DNA of 64,000 bases from Phycisphaerae bacterium (GTDB taxonomy: Bacteria; Planctomycetota; Phycisphaerae; Phycisphaerales; SM1A02). Location of the stretch: contig PBAX01000029.1 in the NCBI GenBank assembly GCA_002716385.1, positions 62,001 through 126,000 of the forward strand. Reading direction: 5' to 3'. The position numbers were made by a program, and so were the translations under genes. The notes beneath the pieces are model-generated. The model did no database searches and had not been told where the DNA came from. It was given only the letters and a program-made list of their open reading frames with translations. How positions within the stretch are numbered: the stretch's first letter is position 1; the number at the start of each line of letters is the position of its first letter. Shown in pieces: positions 9,125 through 16,799 of the stretch.

Positions 9125-9237
9125 TTGACGAAGCCACCGTCGATCACCTGCTCGAGGCTCCGGCTTGCAAGCCGATCCGCTTGCTGCCATGATTCCGACG
9201 TAGCGGATTCGACTCCCAACGACACGAAGGAGATCCC

Positions 9238-10017
9238 ATGGGCCTCATGGACGGCAAAAAGGGACTGATCGTCGGCATCGCCAACGAGCGAAGCTATGCA
9301 TACTTCATCGCCGAATCGCTTCTTCGCGAAGGAGCGCAGTGCCTGTTCACGCACCTGCCCGGCGAGAAGATGGAGCGGAGGGTCCGCAAGGCCTGCGAAT
9401 CGCTGGGGGCCGAGGACCCCTGGCTGCGTCCGCTGGACGCCTCGTCGGACGAACAGCTCGACGCCGTCTTCGACGCCGTCAAGTCGGATGTCGGCGAACT
9501 GGACTTCATCGTGCACTCGATCGCCTTCGCCGACAAGGACTGGCTGAAGGAGGGCCTGTTCCTGTCCACCCCCCGCGAGGTCTTCACCCAGGCCTGCGAC
9601 ATCAGCGCGTACACCTTCGCCGCGATGGCGGATCGCGCCGCACCGTTGATGAGCGAGGGCGGTTCGATGATCGCCATCAGCTACTACGGCGCCGAGAAGG
9701 CCGCCCCCGGCTACAACGTGATGGGAGTCGCCAAGTCCGCCCTGGAGTCGACCACCCGCTACCTCGCCAGCGATCTGGGCCCCAAGAACATCCGGTGCAA
9801 CGCGATCTCCGGCGGCCCCTTCCGGACCATGTCCGCGATGGCGGTCGGTGGATTCGGCCAGATCATGGACGTCGTCGCCGAACGTGCCCCCATGCGACGC
9901 AACGTCGAGGGACGTGAAGTCGGTGATGCCGCCGTGTTCCTGCTCAGCGACCTCTCGACCGGCGTGACCGGACAGGTGCTCTACGTCGACTGCGGCTTCT
10001 CATCCATCGTCATGTAA
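9238..10017 (+). CDS. fabI: Enoyl-[acyl-carrier-protein] reductase (NADH) FabI
   Basis: FabI carries out the last reduction of each fatty-acid elongation cycle. The 259-residue protein is a divergent short-chain dehydrogenase with the FabI-type nucleotide loop (VGIANERSYAYFIA), VHSIAFAD, and the catalytic SYYGAEKAAPGYNVMGVAK block with Tyr149, Tyr159 and Lys166 (Tyr-x6-Lys). It ends with the usual GQVLYVDCGFS. The ATG is preceded by GAAGGAGAT, a strong ribosome binding site. It is followed by a bidirectional terminator shared with the convergent small gene. Confidence 0.96.
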   Translation: MGLMDGKKGLIVGIANERSYAYFIAESLLREGAQCLFTHLPGEKMERRVRKACESLGAEDPWLRPLDASSDEQLDAVFDAVKSDVGELDFIVHSIAFADKDWLKEGLFLSTPREVFTQACDISAYTFAAMADRAAPLMSEGGSMIAISYYGAEKAAPGYNVMGVAKSALESTTRYLASDLGPKNIRCNAISGGPFRTMSAMAVGGFGQIMDVVAERAPMRRNVEGREVGDAAVFLLSDLSTGVTGQVLYVDCGFSSIVM

Positions 10018-10022
10018 AAGAA

Positions 10023-10044
10023 CGACCCGGCCGGAGCCGGGTCG
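10023..10044. terminator. Bidirectional intrinsic terminator between fabI and the small Cys protein gene
   Basis: CGACCCGGC and GCCGGGTCG form a perfect 9-bp stem around the loop CGGA. On the minus strand the hairpin is followed by TTCTTTTA, so it best serves the minus-strand gene; for fabI the 3' tract is not T-rich. Confidence 0.7.
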
Positions 10045-10069
10045 CAGACGTTCGATGAGATGCGGAGAA

Positions 10070-10267
10070 TCAGGCAGCCTTGAAGCCGTCGCACGCTCCG
10101 TTGGCGGGCGTCCGAAGGTGCAGACCTTCGACTGCGGGATGGCCGCACTCGTTGATGTATCCCTCGGGAGCAGTCCCGTCGATTCGAATCTGCACCAGCA
10201 TGTCATCCGAGTGGTGCTCGCCGTAATGGGCGCAGAGCCCGCATTGGCCCTCGTTCACATGGATCAT
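10070..10267 (-). CDS. Small conserved-looking Cys/His protein
   Basis: A 65-residue protein with Cys at 9, 12, 41 and 59 and His at 14, 18, 19 and 43 (CGLCAHYGEHH and ECGHP), which looks like a small metal-binding or zinc-ribbon-like fold. No named family is recognised. The gene looks real: AAGGAG sits 8 nt before the ATG, and a 9-bp hairpin with a T-tract follows the stop. It is divergent from the nitrilase gene across a 206-bp region rich in inverted repeats. Confidence 0.75.
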   Translation of the reverse strand: MIHVNEGQCGLCAHYGEHHSDDMLVQIRIDGTAPEGYINECGHPAVEGLHLRTPANGACDGFKAA

Positions 10268-10366
10268 TCGACATCTCCTTCGATAGAGCCCTGATGAGAA
10301 ACCGGGGCGTCGATCAACCGACGCACCCGGTCTCCCATCGACTACATAATGACTTCAAACGGCGCG

Positions 10367-10442
10367 GAAACCGCTGAGAAACGGTTTCGATTGACAATCG
10401 AGATCGAGTCTCGTTTTCGCCGCATGCACCGCGAACGTGCAT
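10367..10442. promoter_or_regulatory. Cluster of inverted repeats between divergent genes
   Basis: Four short palindromes lie close together: GAAACCG/CGGTTTC (10367-10373 and 10382-10388), TCGATT/AATCGA (10387-10392 and 10396-10401), CGAGA/TCTCG (10399-10403 and 10409-10413) and ATGCAC/GTGCAT (10424-10429 and 10437-10442). They may be operators or hairpins controlling the divergent pair. Function is not shown by sequence alone. Confidence 0.35.
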
Positions 10443-10459
10443 CGCGGGGGCCACCCCGA

Positions 10460-10465
10460 TATGAT
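10460..10465 (+). promoter_or_regulatory. Leaderless-type -10 box of the nitrilase-family gene
   Basis: TATGAT ends 8 nt before the ATG at 10474; no Shine-Dalgarno sequence is present. Confidence 0.5.
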
Positions 10466-10473
10466 TCCGCCCA

Positions 10474-11322
10474 ATGACTAGCACCCCCATCACCGTGGCT
10501 CTGATCAGCGATGTGTTCTTCGGCGACGATGCCCGGGATCGACTGAGAACCCGTCTCATCGAAGCGAGGGAGGCCGGTGCGGCTCTGGCCGTTCTCCCCG
10601 AGATCGCAACGCTGCCGTGGGCGCCTTCCACCAAGGAAGCGAAGGACGAGCACGCCGAACCACCCGGAGGCCCCCTGCACACCATGCAGGCCGAACTCGC
10701 ACGCGAGGTCGGCATCGGACTGCTGGGCAGCATGATCGTCCGGGAGGAGGACGGGCGGAGACTAAACACCTGCATCCTGCTGGATGCCCGGGGCACGCAT
10801 CTCTACAGCTACTGCAAGATCCACATTCCCGAGGAGCCGGGATTCTGGGAGTCAAGCCACTACGAAGCGGATACCCGCCCGCCGGCACCCGTCGAGGCAT
10901 TCGGCATGCGACTGGGCGTGCAGATCTGCAGTGATGTGAATCGACCCACCGGCTCCTATCTGCTCGCCGCCCAGGGCGCCCACTGCATCCTCGCGCCCAG
11001 GTCGACCGAACTGGCCACGTGGTGGAAATGGCGCCCGGTGCTCATCGCCAATGCGTTGACCAGCTGCACCTATGTGCTCACGGTCAACCGTCCCGCCCCG
11101 GAGGACGGCGTCCTGATCGGCGGACCGTCGTTCGCGGTTGCACCGGACGGCGAGGTGCTGGTCGAGACGACCGATCCCGTCGCGCTGGTGGAGATCGATC
11201 CCACCCGGGTCGAATCGGCCCGCTCCGGATACCCCGGATACCTCGCGGCCCCCAGCGACCTCTACACCGCCGGGTGGTCCCAGATCCCACCCAAGGCCGC
11301 TCACCAGCCGCCGGGCGGGTGA
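10474..11322 (+). CDS. Carbon-nitrogen hydrolase (nitrilase superfamily)
   Basis: The 282-residue protein belongs to the nitrilase/amidase superfamily, which hydrolyses C-N bonds of amides, carbamoyl compounds or nitriles through a Glu-Lys-Cys triad. The triad is visible: Glu43 (LPEIATLP), Lys115 (SYCKIHIP) and Cys152 (VQICSDVNRP). The phrase EPGFWESSHYEA resembles N-carbamoylputrescine amidase-type members, but substrate cannot be assigned. The ATG at 10474 follows a TATGAT box by 8 nt. It is divergent from the small Cys protein gene. Confidence 0.88.
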   Translation: MTSTPITVALISDVFFGDDARDRLRTRLIEAREAGAALAVLPEIATLPWAPSTKEAKDEHAEPPGGPLHTMQAELAREVGIGLLGSMIVREEDGRRLNTCILLDARGTHLYSYCKIHIPEEPGFWESSHYEADTRPPAPVEAFGMRLGVQICSDVNRPTGSYLLAAQGAHCILAPRSTELATWWKWRPVLIANALTSCTYVLTVNRPAPEDGVLIGGPSFAVAPDGEVLVETTDPVALVEIDPTRVESARSGYPGYLAAPSDLYTAGWSQIPPKAAHQPPGG

Positions 11323-11405
11323 AGTCCCAACCTCTGCTTCCCTGCGGCCGACAGGCCGGCGCTCCTGTGGTACAACCGGGCCCCGGCCCCAATGGAGATC
11401 ACATC

Positions 11406-12719
11406 ATGACCACGCCGAATCAGATCGAAGACCGACTCGCCGCCCTCGAACAGCGCCTTGCACGACGGGAACGGCAGCTCCTCCGCCACCGATTCGTCCT
11501 GACCGCGGCATTCGTGGCCGCTCCCGCAGCCCTGCTGCTGGCGGGCGCCGACTTCATGAAGTTCGACTCCATCCAGGTCAAACGTCTGGAAATCGTGAAC
11601 GACGCAGGCGAGGTGATGCTCGCCGCATCGTCGGGCGCCTCGGGTGGCCAGCTGGATGTGTGGAACAACCGCAAGAACAACGTCGCCCGGCTGGGAAGCA
11701 ATGCCTTCGGGGGCGACCTAGCGATCTGGAACATCTCCGGCAACTCCGTGGCCGGCGCGTGGGCCGCGGAATCCGGTGGCACCCTCAGCACCTGGAACAA
11801 CGATGGCGGCCGCACGGCCCGAATCGAGTCCTCCGACCAGTCCGGACGACTTGCCGTCTACGGCGGTTCCGACCGGGAGACGGTGCTGCTCAGCGGCGAT
11901 GCGAACGGAGGACAGCTGCACCTCCGCACCCTGGACGGTCGGAACGGCTTCCACGCCGGCATGCTCGACCACGGCGCAAGCTGGTCACTGCTGGACCACA
12001 CCGGCCAGGTTGCAGTCTCGGCCGAGAGCACTCCGGTTGGCGGCAGTCTGCAACTGCCACGTTCGACCGACGGCTCGTCGATCAGCCTCGACTCCGCTCC
12101 GGGCCGACCGGCGATCGACGTGACCGCTCCCGCGACGGGCACCTCCGCATCGATCACCAACGACACCTCCGCAGGCACCATGCTGTTGCTGGAATCCGAA
12201 TCGGGACAGCTCCGGCTGGCATCCGGAGCAACCTCCGAGATGCCGGTCGTGGATCTCGTGAATCGCCGGGGGATGATCGCGGCCCGGACCACACTGCGTT
12301 CGACCGGAGGCGGCTCCTGCCAGGTGTCCTCCCCCGATGGCGAACCGGTGGGCATCCTCCGCAGCGACCTGGACGGCAACGGACGACTGGACATGCTCGA
12401 CCGCTCCGGGCATCTGCTGGCCAGTCTCCAGACCGGATCCAAGGCGGGCGCCACCCTCGCTCTGCTCTCGGAGTTCGGAAAGACGGTCTGCGCTCTGGCG
12501 GGAACCAACGACGGCGGGATTCTCAACCTCATGAACCGCACCGGTGTACCCGTGATCACCGCCGGCAGCGCCTCGGAGCGTCGCGGTGGGACCCTGTCGG
12601 TCCAGAATGAACGTGGACTGCCCGTTGTGAGCATCGGCAGCGACGCCGGTGAGTCCGGGCAGGTCCGCCTGCAGGGACCGGACGGCAGCACACGTCAGGT
12701 ACTGCCCACCCGCCGCTGA
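11406..12719 (+). CDS. Membrane-anchored protein with tandem beta-type repeats
   Basis: The 437-residue protein begins with a short charged helix that could form a coiled coil (residues 6-28), then one membrane helix (about 29-47). The rest is a run of imperfect repeats of about 24-26 residues built around GG-x-L-x-hydrophobic-W/L-N-x-x-G-x-x-V (for example GGQLDVWNNRKNNVARL, GGDLAIWNISGNSVAG, GGTLSTWNNDGGRTARI). This suggests a beta-solenoid or stacked beta-hairpin domain outside the membrane. I recognise no named family. The ATG is chosen because TGGAG lies 9 nt upstream and the anchor follows at once. Confidence 0.75.
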   Translation: MTTPNQIEDRLAALEQRLARRERQLLRHRFVLTAAFVAAPAALLLAGADFMKFDSIQVKRLEIVNDAGEVMLAASSGASGGQLDVWNNRKNNVARLGSNAFGGDLAIWNISGNSVAGAWAAESGGTLSTWNNDGGRTARIESSDQSGRLAVYGGSDRETVLLSGDANGGQLHLRTLDGRNGFHAGMLDHGASWSLLDHTGQVAVSAESTPVGGSLQLPRSTDGSSISLDSAPGRPAIDVTAPATGTSASITNDTSAGTMLLLESESGQLRLASGATSEMPVVDLVNRRGMIAARTTLRSTGGGSCQVSSPDGEPVGILRSDLDGNGRLDMLDRSGHLLASLQTGSKAGATLALLSEFGKTVCALAGTNDGGILNLMNRTGVPVITAGSASERRGGTLSVQNERGLPVVSIGSDAGESGQVRLQGPDGSTRQVLPTRR

Positions 12720-12814
12720 TCCGCCACAACCCCGACAGAACGCACAACCGGAACCGGAATCGGCTCCGCGCGAACTTTGACCTCGCGGGACTCGTATTCA
12801 TCAGTAGGTTCCGA

Positions 12815-13291
12815 ATGCAGACCAGAGGACGTTCCGGGGATCAGGCGATGACTCATCTACCGCACACCATGCGACTCGTCGGGCAACATGATCCCGTGGC
12901 GGTCGAGGCATGGACCCTCAGCAGCGAACGTTCCGAAGTCGAACGGGAGAACATCGCCGCGGCGGGCATCCAGCTTCCGGACCTGGACCCCCGTTGGCAA
13001 CTGGCCTCCCACGCCTACTCGCAACTGCAGGAAGGGCCGCTCACACCGGACCAGCGATCCCGGCTCATCGATCAGGCGGCCAGGATGGGAATGCGTACGT
13101 TCGATGCGTCGCTGATCATCGCGATTGCCCAGGATCACGCCCGGAACGGCCGTCCAATTCAAGACGCGGCCCCCACCCTCAATCTAGTCCGGCTGCAGGA
13201 TACCGCCCGGTACCACGGACTGCTGTGGGCCGGAGCCGCCGCGTGCGCGGCGGTGACCGCGGGCCTCATGGTGCTGTGGATCGGCGGCTGA
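12815..13291 (+). CDS. Hypothetical protein with C-terminal membrane helix
   Basis: A protein of 158 residues (147 if the second ATG at 12848 is used) with a soluble helical region containing LDPRWQLASHAYSQL and MGMRTFDASLIIAIAQDHARNG, and one hydrophobic helix close to the C terminus (about 135-155), so it is probably tail-anchored. No family is assigned. Neither ATG has a clear ribosome binding site; TAGGTT ends 4 nt before the first. Its TGA abuts the rnc stop codon, giving a TGATCA junction (13289-13294) with no space for a terminator. Confidence 0.65.
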   Translation: MQTRGRSGDQAMTHLPHTMRLVGQHDPVAVEAWTLSSERSEVERENIAAAGIQLPDLDPRWQLASHAYSQLQEGPLTPDQRSRLIDQAARMGMRTFDASLIIAIAQDHARNGRPIQDAAPTLNLVRLQDTARYHGLLWAGAAACAAVTAGLMVLWIGG

Positions 13292-14017
13292 TCAACCGCC
13301 GGAACGGATCACCACCCGTCCGTCATCACCACGCTCCGCGCAGCCCAGAGCGATGAGCGCAATGAGGGCCGCCTCCTGTTCCGCCCGTTTCTTGCTCGAG
13401 CCCCAGCACGATTCGTAGCGGTTGCCGTCGATTTCGACCGCGACCTCGAAGCACTTCGCATGATCCGGCCCCTGCTCGTCGAGGATGCTGTAGACCGGCG
13501 TGACTCCGAACACCCGCTGCACGTGCTGCTGGAGGACTGACTTGAAGTTCTCGTGGTGCCCGGACTCCTCCGCCTGATGGATCCGTGACTCCAACCGCGA
13601 GAGGATGAAACCGCTGACCGCCTCGAGCCCACCATCGATGTAGATGGCTCCGATGATCGCCTCGAAGGCCGCGGCCCCGACGGAGGACGGGACCTCCGAA
13701 CGGGCGCTCATACCCTTGCCGAGAGAGAGATGCGATTTGAGGCCGAGTTCCTCGGCCACCTCGGCACAGACCTGTCGGCTCACGACCATCGACTTGATCT
13801 TGGTCATCTCCCCTTCGAGGATGCCCGGGAAGCTGCGGTAGATGTACTCGCAGACCACCATTCCGAGGATGGCATCGCCCAGAAACTCCAGACGTTCGTT
13901 GCTGTGAAGGCGGTGCTCCGTTCCGGACGCATGGGACATGGCCTGGCGTACGATCTCCGGATCCCGGAACCGATAGCCGATGGCCTCCGACAGAGCATTT
14001 TGGTTCACTGATTCCAT
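13292..14017 (-). CDS. rnc: Ribonuclease III
   Basis: RNase III cuts double-stranded RNA in rRNA precursors and mRNAs. The 241-residue protein has the signature NERLEFLGDAIL (Glu41, Glu44, Asp48), the dimer and catalytic helices, EAIIGAIYIDGG with Glu119, and a C-terminal dsRNA-binding domain ending KKRAEQEAALIALIALG. The metal-binding Asp usually found three residues before Glu119 is Ala116 (VGAAAFEA), an unusual change at a catalytic position. The ATG at 14017 is preferred to the GTG at 14029, but neither has a strong ribosome binding site. Confidence 0.93.
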   Translation of the reverse strand: MESVNQNALSEAIGYRFRDPEIVRQAMSHASGTEHRLHSNERLEFLGDAILGMVVCEYIYRSFPGILEGEMTKIKSMVVSRQVCAEVAEELGLKSHLSLGKGMSARSEVPSSVGAAAFEAIIGAIYIDGGLEAVSGFILSRLESRIHQAEESGHHENFKSVLQQHVQRVFGVTPVYSILDEQGPDHAKCFEVAVEIDGNRYESCWGSSKKRAEQEAALIALIALGCAERGDDGRVVIRSGG

Positions 14018-14186
14018 GCTCGACAACACCCCCGGGCCCCCTGGGACCCACTGATTCAGGTTCCGTATCGAGCGGAGACTTCAGACGACTGACCGTTTGG
14101 GCGTGGGCAGCAGACTGGAGAACCCGCTATTCCGGCTCGAAGCCACCCCGATCATACGTCCCTGAGGGCCGATTTCGACCCCCGAC

Positions 14187-14214
14187 TGGACTGAAATGGG
14201 TTTTTCGGTATCAT
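14187..14214 (+). promoter_or_regulatory. Candidate sigma-70-type promoter of rpmH
   Basis: TGGACT (14187-14192) and TATCAT (14209-14214) are separated by 16 nt and lie about 67 nt before the rpmH start, matching four and five consensus bases. This would give a leader of about 60 nt. The rest of the 263-bp space between rnc and rpmH shows no gene. Confidence 0.4.
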
Positions 14215-14280
14215 GCTCCCCCTTCAGGCCTTTGGTTTCCCAGTCCCGGGAAGCTCCGGCAGGGAGACGAGGACAGACCC

Positions 14281-14421
14281 ATGGCGATGCATTATCCAAG
14301 ACGAGTCAGCAAGCGCAAGCGAGCCCGCCAATTCGGGTTCCGCGCCCGGATGAAGACCCGCCTGGGCCGAAAGATGATCAACCGCAAGCGACGCATGAAG
14401 CGCCGCCTCACCCCCAGTTGA
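14281..14421 (+). CDS. rpmH: Ribosomal protein bL34
   Basis: A 46-residue, strongly basic protein with the bL34 core: SKRKRARQFGFRARMKTRLG followed by RKMINRKRRMKRRL. bL34 is a small protein of the large ribosomal subunit. GAGGA lies 7 nt before the ATG. The gene usually precedes rnpA near dnaA; here it lies between rnc and aroK and no rnpA is adjacent. It is convergent with aroK, with 16 nt between stops. Confidence 0.95.
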   Translation: MAMHYPRRVSKRKRARQFGFRARMKTRLGRKMINRKRRMKRRLTPS

Positions 14422-14437
14422 TCCCCGTTCACATCCC

Positions 14438-14968
14438 TCAATCGACGAGCATGGCCAGCAGGCGAGCTGCTGTGTCGTGCGCAGCTTCCTCTCCCCCGAC
14501 CACACAGACCACATCCGCGAGCGAGCGATAGACCGGATCACGCTCCTCGTGCACCCGTCCGATTTCGGCCACGGGGGAATCACCGTGCAGCCCGGGACGA
14601 TCTCCAAGGTCCGATTGCATCCTCGACTCGAGGATCTCGGGAGCGACGTCGAGATAGGCCACCATCAGACGATCGGCCTCCTGCTCGCGTCGCATCGCAT
14701 CGAATACCGCCGGGACGATGGGCATCCCGCCTCCCATGGAGACGACCTGTCCGAGTTCGGCCAGCACCGAAGAAGCCACCTCGACCTCGACCGTTCGCCA
14801 GGCCGATTCCCCGTGCTTTCGCCAGATGTCCGCAACCGTGGCCTCCGGGAACCGGTCCGCAACCAGCGCGTCGGTGTCGACCGGCACCAGTTCCAGGGAG
14901 GGAGCAAGCAGCGATGCGACGGTGGACTTTCCACTGGCCCGGAGGCCCACCAGGGCGACGTTGATCAT
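14438..14968 (-). CDS. aroK: Shikimate kinase
   Basis: AroK phosphorylates shikimate in the pathway to chorismate and aromatic amino acids. The 176-residue protein has a Walker A GLRASGKST, the DTDALV shikimate-site motif, the GGG loop (SMGGGMPI), and a lid region with GDRPGL and the ERDPVYRSLAD adenine-site segment. The ATG lies in an ATGA overlap (14965-14968) with the stop of the upstream Fur-family gene, so the two are probably coupled. Confidence 0.93.
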   Translation of the reverse strand: MINVALVGLRASGKSTVASLLAPSLELVPVDTDALVADRFPEATVADIWRKHGESAWRTVEVEVASSVLAELGQVVSMGGGMPIVPAVFDAMRREQEADRLMVAYLDVAPEILESRMQSDLGDRPGLHGDSPVAEIGRVHEERDPVYRSLADVVCVVGGEEAAHDTAARLLAMLVD

Positions 14969-15417
14969 GTGGCGAGTCCGACCGGCTCAGTCCGCCTGCG
15001 ACCGACGAGGCTGAACTCGATCTCATCCACCTCGACCCCCATGTCCCTTTCCAGACTACGTAGGATCGCGGGATCAACGGATTCGAGAATGCGACGGGAA
15101 ACATCGTCCGGAACGTCGACCACCTCTCCCGTGTCCTCGAGACGCAGATGGAGGTGGTTGGCGGTCGTCGAATCGAACCGATCCGCTCTTCCCTGCATCG
15201 ACATTCGCCGGACGATCCCCTGGCGGCAGAACAGATCGAGGGTGCTGTAGATCGTCGCGAGACTGAGCGTGCAGTCATCCCGGAGCACCATGGCCCGCAG
15301 TTCCTCCGCCGTCGGATGACTGCGGGTCGCACACAGGGCACGGTAGACGGCCTCCCGCCGCCGGGTGTGGCGAATGCCGTGCTGCTGGAACCGATTGGAA
15401 ATCTGGGTGGAGGTCAC
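14965..15417 (-). CDS. Fur-family transcriptional regulator lacking the zinc cysteines
   Basis: The 150-residue protein has the Fur winged-helix domain: RHTRRREAVYRAL, SHPTAEELRAMV and the recognition region TLSLATIYSTLDLF. After ADRFD, where Fur and PerR proteins carry HxH and CxxC metal sites, it reads NHLHLRLEDTGEVVDV, with no Cys pair. Metal sensing may be altered or rely on His/Asp only. The start is GTG at 15417, with TAGGAT ending 9 nt upstream and no Shine-Dalgarno sequence. It heads an operon with aroK and is divergent from uppP. Confidence 0.85.
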   Translation of the reverse strand: MTSTQISNRFQQHGIRHTRRREAVYRALCATRSHPTAEELRAMVLRDDCTLSLATIYSTLDLFCRQGIVRRMSMQGRADRFDSTTANHLHLRLEDTGEVVDVPDDVSRRILESVDPAILRSLERDMGVEVDEIEFSLVGRRRTEPVGLAT

Positions 15418-15426
15418 GATCGGATC

Positions 15427-15432
15427 ATCCTA
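15427..15432 (-). promoter_or_regulatory. Leaderless-type -10 box of the Fur-family gene
   Basis: On the minus strand TAGGAT ends 9 nt before the GTG start. Confidence 0.45.
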
Positions 15433-15515
15433 TACCGCCGTATTCCCGAAGGCGAGAGCGATTCTGGCCGATAAGGATCTGTCCACAAATACCCCCTGCA
15501 CCGGGCTCTCCGACC

Positions 15516-16352
15516 ATGAACATCCTGGAAGCCATCATCCTTGGACTCGTCGAGGGCATCACCGAATACCTGCCGGTGAGCTCAACGGGGCACCTGATCC
15601 TCACCCAGTGGCTGCTGGGACTCGATCAGGACCCCGAGGTCGAACGGGCGGTGGACACCTTCATGATCGTGATCCAGGGCGGCGCCATCCTCGCCGTGCT
15701 GGGGCTCTACGCCAATCGCGTGAAGCAGATGCTGTCCGGCATCGCCGGCTCGAATCCCGCGGGACGCCGACTCGTGATTGCGATCCTGATCGCATTCCTG
15801 CCCGCCGCGGTGCTGGGCATTCTCCTGGACAAGACCATCGAATCGGTCCTGATGGCCCCCGTGCCCGTCGTGATCGCCCTGGCGGCGGGCGGCGTGCTCA
15901 TGATCATCGTCGGCCGCGGACCGCGACGGAAGAGCGATCCCTCCGGACCCGACGAGATCACGGAACTTCCGATTCGGTCCGCGTTCATCATCGGCCTGGT
16001 GCAATGCCTCGCGATGATTCCCGGCACCAGTCGATCCATGGTCACGATCGTCGCCGGCATGCTGTGCGGACTCCGACCCGTGCAGGCGGCGGAGTTCAGC
16101 TTCCTCCTCGGCCTCCCCACCCTCGGCGGCGCCTGCGTCTACAAGCTGCTCAGGAACCTGAGCGAAGACGGCCCGAATCTGTTCGAGACGCTCGGCGTCC
16201 TGCCGATCGTGGTCGGACTGGTCACCGCGACCATCGCCGCCGCCGCCGCCATCTCGTGGCTGGTCGGCTACCTGAACCGTCACGGACTGGCCGCCTTCGG
16301 CTGGTACCGGATCGGACTGGCAATCCTGATGATCGTGCTCATCGTCGATTGA
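15516..16352 (+). CDS. uppP: Undecaprenyl-diphosphatase UppP (BacA)
   Basis: UppP dephosphorylates undecaprenyl pyrophosphate so that the lipid carrier of peptidoglycan synthesis can be reused. The 278-residue integral membrane protein has the paired active-site motifs EGITEYLPVSSTGHLI near the N terminus and MIPGTSRSMVTI in the second half, with about eight membrane helices. The ATG at 15516 gives the usual MNILEAIILG start, but no obvious ribosome binding site precedes it. Its TGA abuts the stop of the next, convergent gene as TGATCA. Confidence 0.95.
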   Translation: MNILEAIILGLVEGITEYLPVSSTGHLILTQWLLGLDQDPEVERAVDTFMIVIQGGAILAVLGLYANRVKQMLSGIAGSNPAGRRLVIAILIAFLPAAVLGILLDKTIESVLMAPVPVVIALAAGGVLMIIVGRGPRRKSDPSGPDEITELPIRSAFIIGLVQCLAMIPGTSRSMVTIVAGMLCGLRPVQAAEFSFLLGLPTLGGACVYKLLRNLSEDGPNLFETLGVLPIVVGLVTATIAAAAAISWLVGYLNRHGLAAFGWYRIGLAILMIVLIVD

Positions 16353-16778
16353 TCAGTCGCGGACCGGACGGCGCTCCACGAGATCGGACTCCGCATCCAA
16401 CCTCGATGCCACCTTCGAGACGACCTCGTAGCGGCCGTCGTCCTCGAGGCGGATGACCTGCCATCCCTCCTGCGGATGCTGCCCCGCCGTGAAGAATCCG
16501 TCGGCCCCCTCGACGAACCCCGCAGCCGCCAGCCAGCCTCCGTACGACGCATCACCGCCCTCCGCGGAGAGAATCCAGGTCAGACCGGGCTCGGTGTAGG
16601 ACGAGATTCGGACGTTCCAGTTCCAGACGACCCCTCCGGCATCGATGGACATGGCGGGAGCGGTGACCGGACGCGGCCACAAGGTCCCGCCCAGGGCCCA
16701 CGCCAGCAGGATCGCCATGACGAAGAAGATCGCCAGACGAATCATCAGACTCCGGAAACCGAGTGCAATCTGTCCCAT
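16353..16778 (-). CDS. Hypothetical protein with one N-terminal membrane helix
   Basis: A 141-residue protein with a membrane anchor at about residues 10-33 and a small outer domain rich in Trp, Gly and charged residues (NWNVRISSYTEPGLTWIL, GGWLAAAGFVEG, GWQVIRLEDDGRY). No family is recognised. The start at 16778 is supported by TAGCCT ending 6 nt upstream. It is separated from ligA by 21 nt and has its own promoter signal. Confidence 0.65.
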   Translation of the reverse strand: MGQIALGFRSLMIRLAIFFVMAILLAWALGGTLWPRPVTAPAMSIDAGGVVWNWNVRISSYTEPGLTWILSAEGGDASYGGWLAAAGFVEGADGFFTAGQHPQEGWQVIRLEDDGRYEVVSKVASRLDAESDLVERRPVRD

Positions 16779-16784
16779 GTCCAC

Positions 16785-16790
16785 AGGCTA
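16785..16790 (-). promoter_or_regulatory. Leaderless-type -10 box of the 16353-16778 gene
   Basis: On the minus strand TAGCCT ends 6 nt before the ATG; the bases between are GTGGAC, so an earlier GTG directly abuts the box and cannot be the start of a transcript begun there. Confidence 0.5.
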
Positions 16791-16799
16791 GCGACTCGA

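Noticed and set aside
9161-9174. CGGCTTGCAAGCCG palindrome as a tRNA terminator
   Set aside because: It has no loop of its own and no T-tract; it may be chance or a protein site upstream of fabI.
14081-14299. A 72-codon minus-strand frame upstream of rpmH
   Set aside because: It overlaps the rpmH promoter and start, has no ribosome binding site and no recognisable motif.
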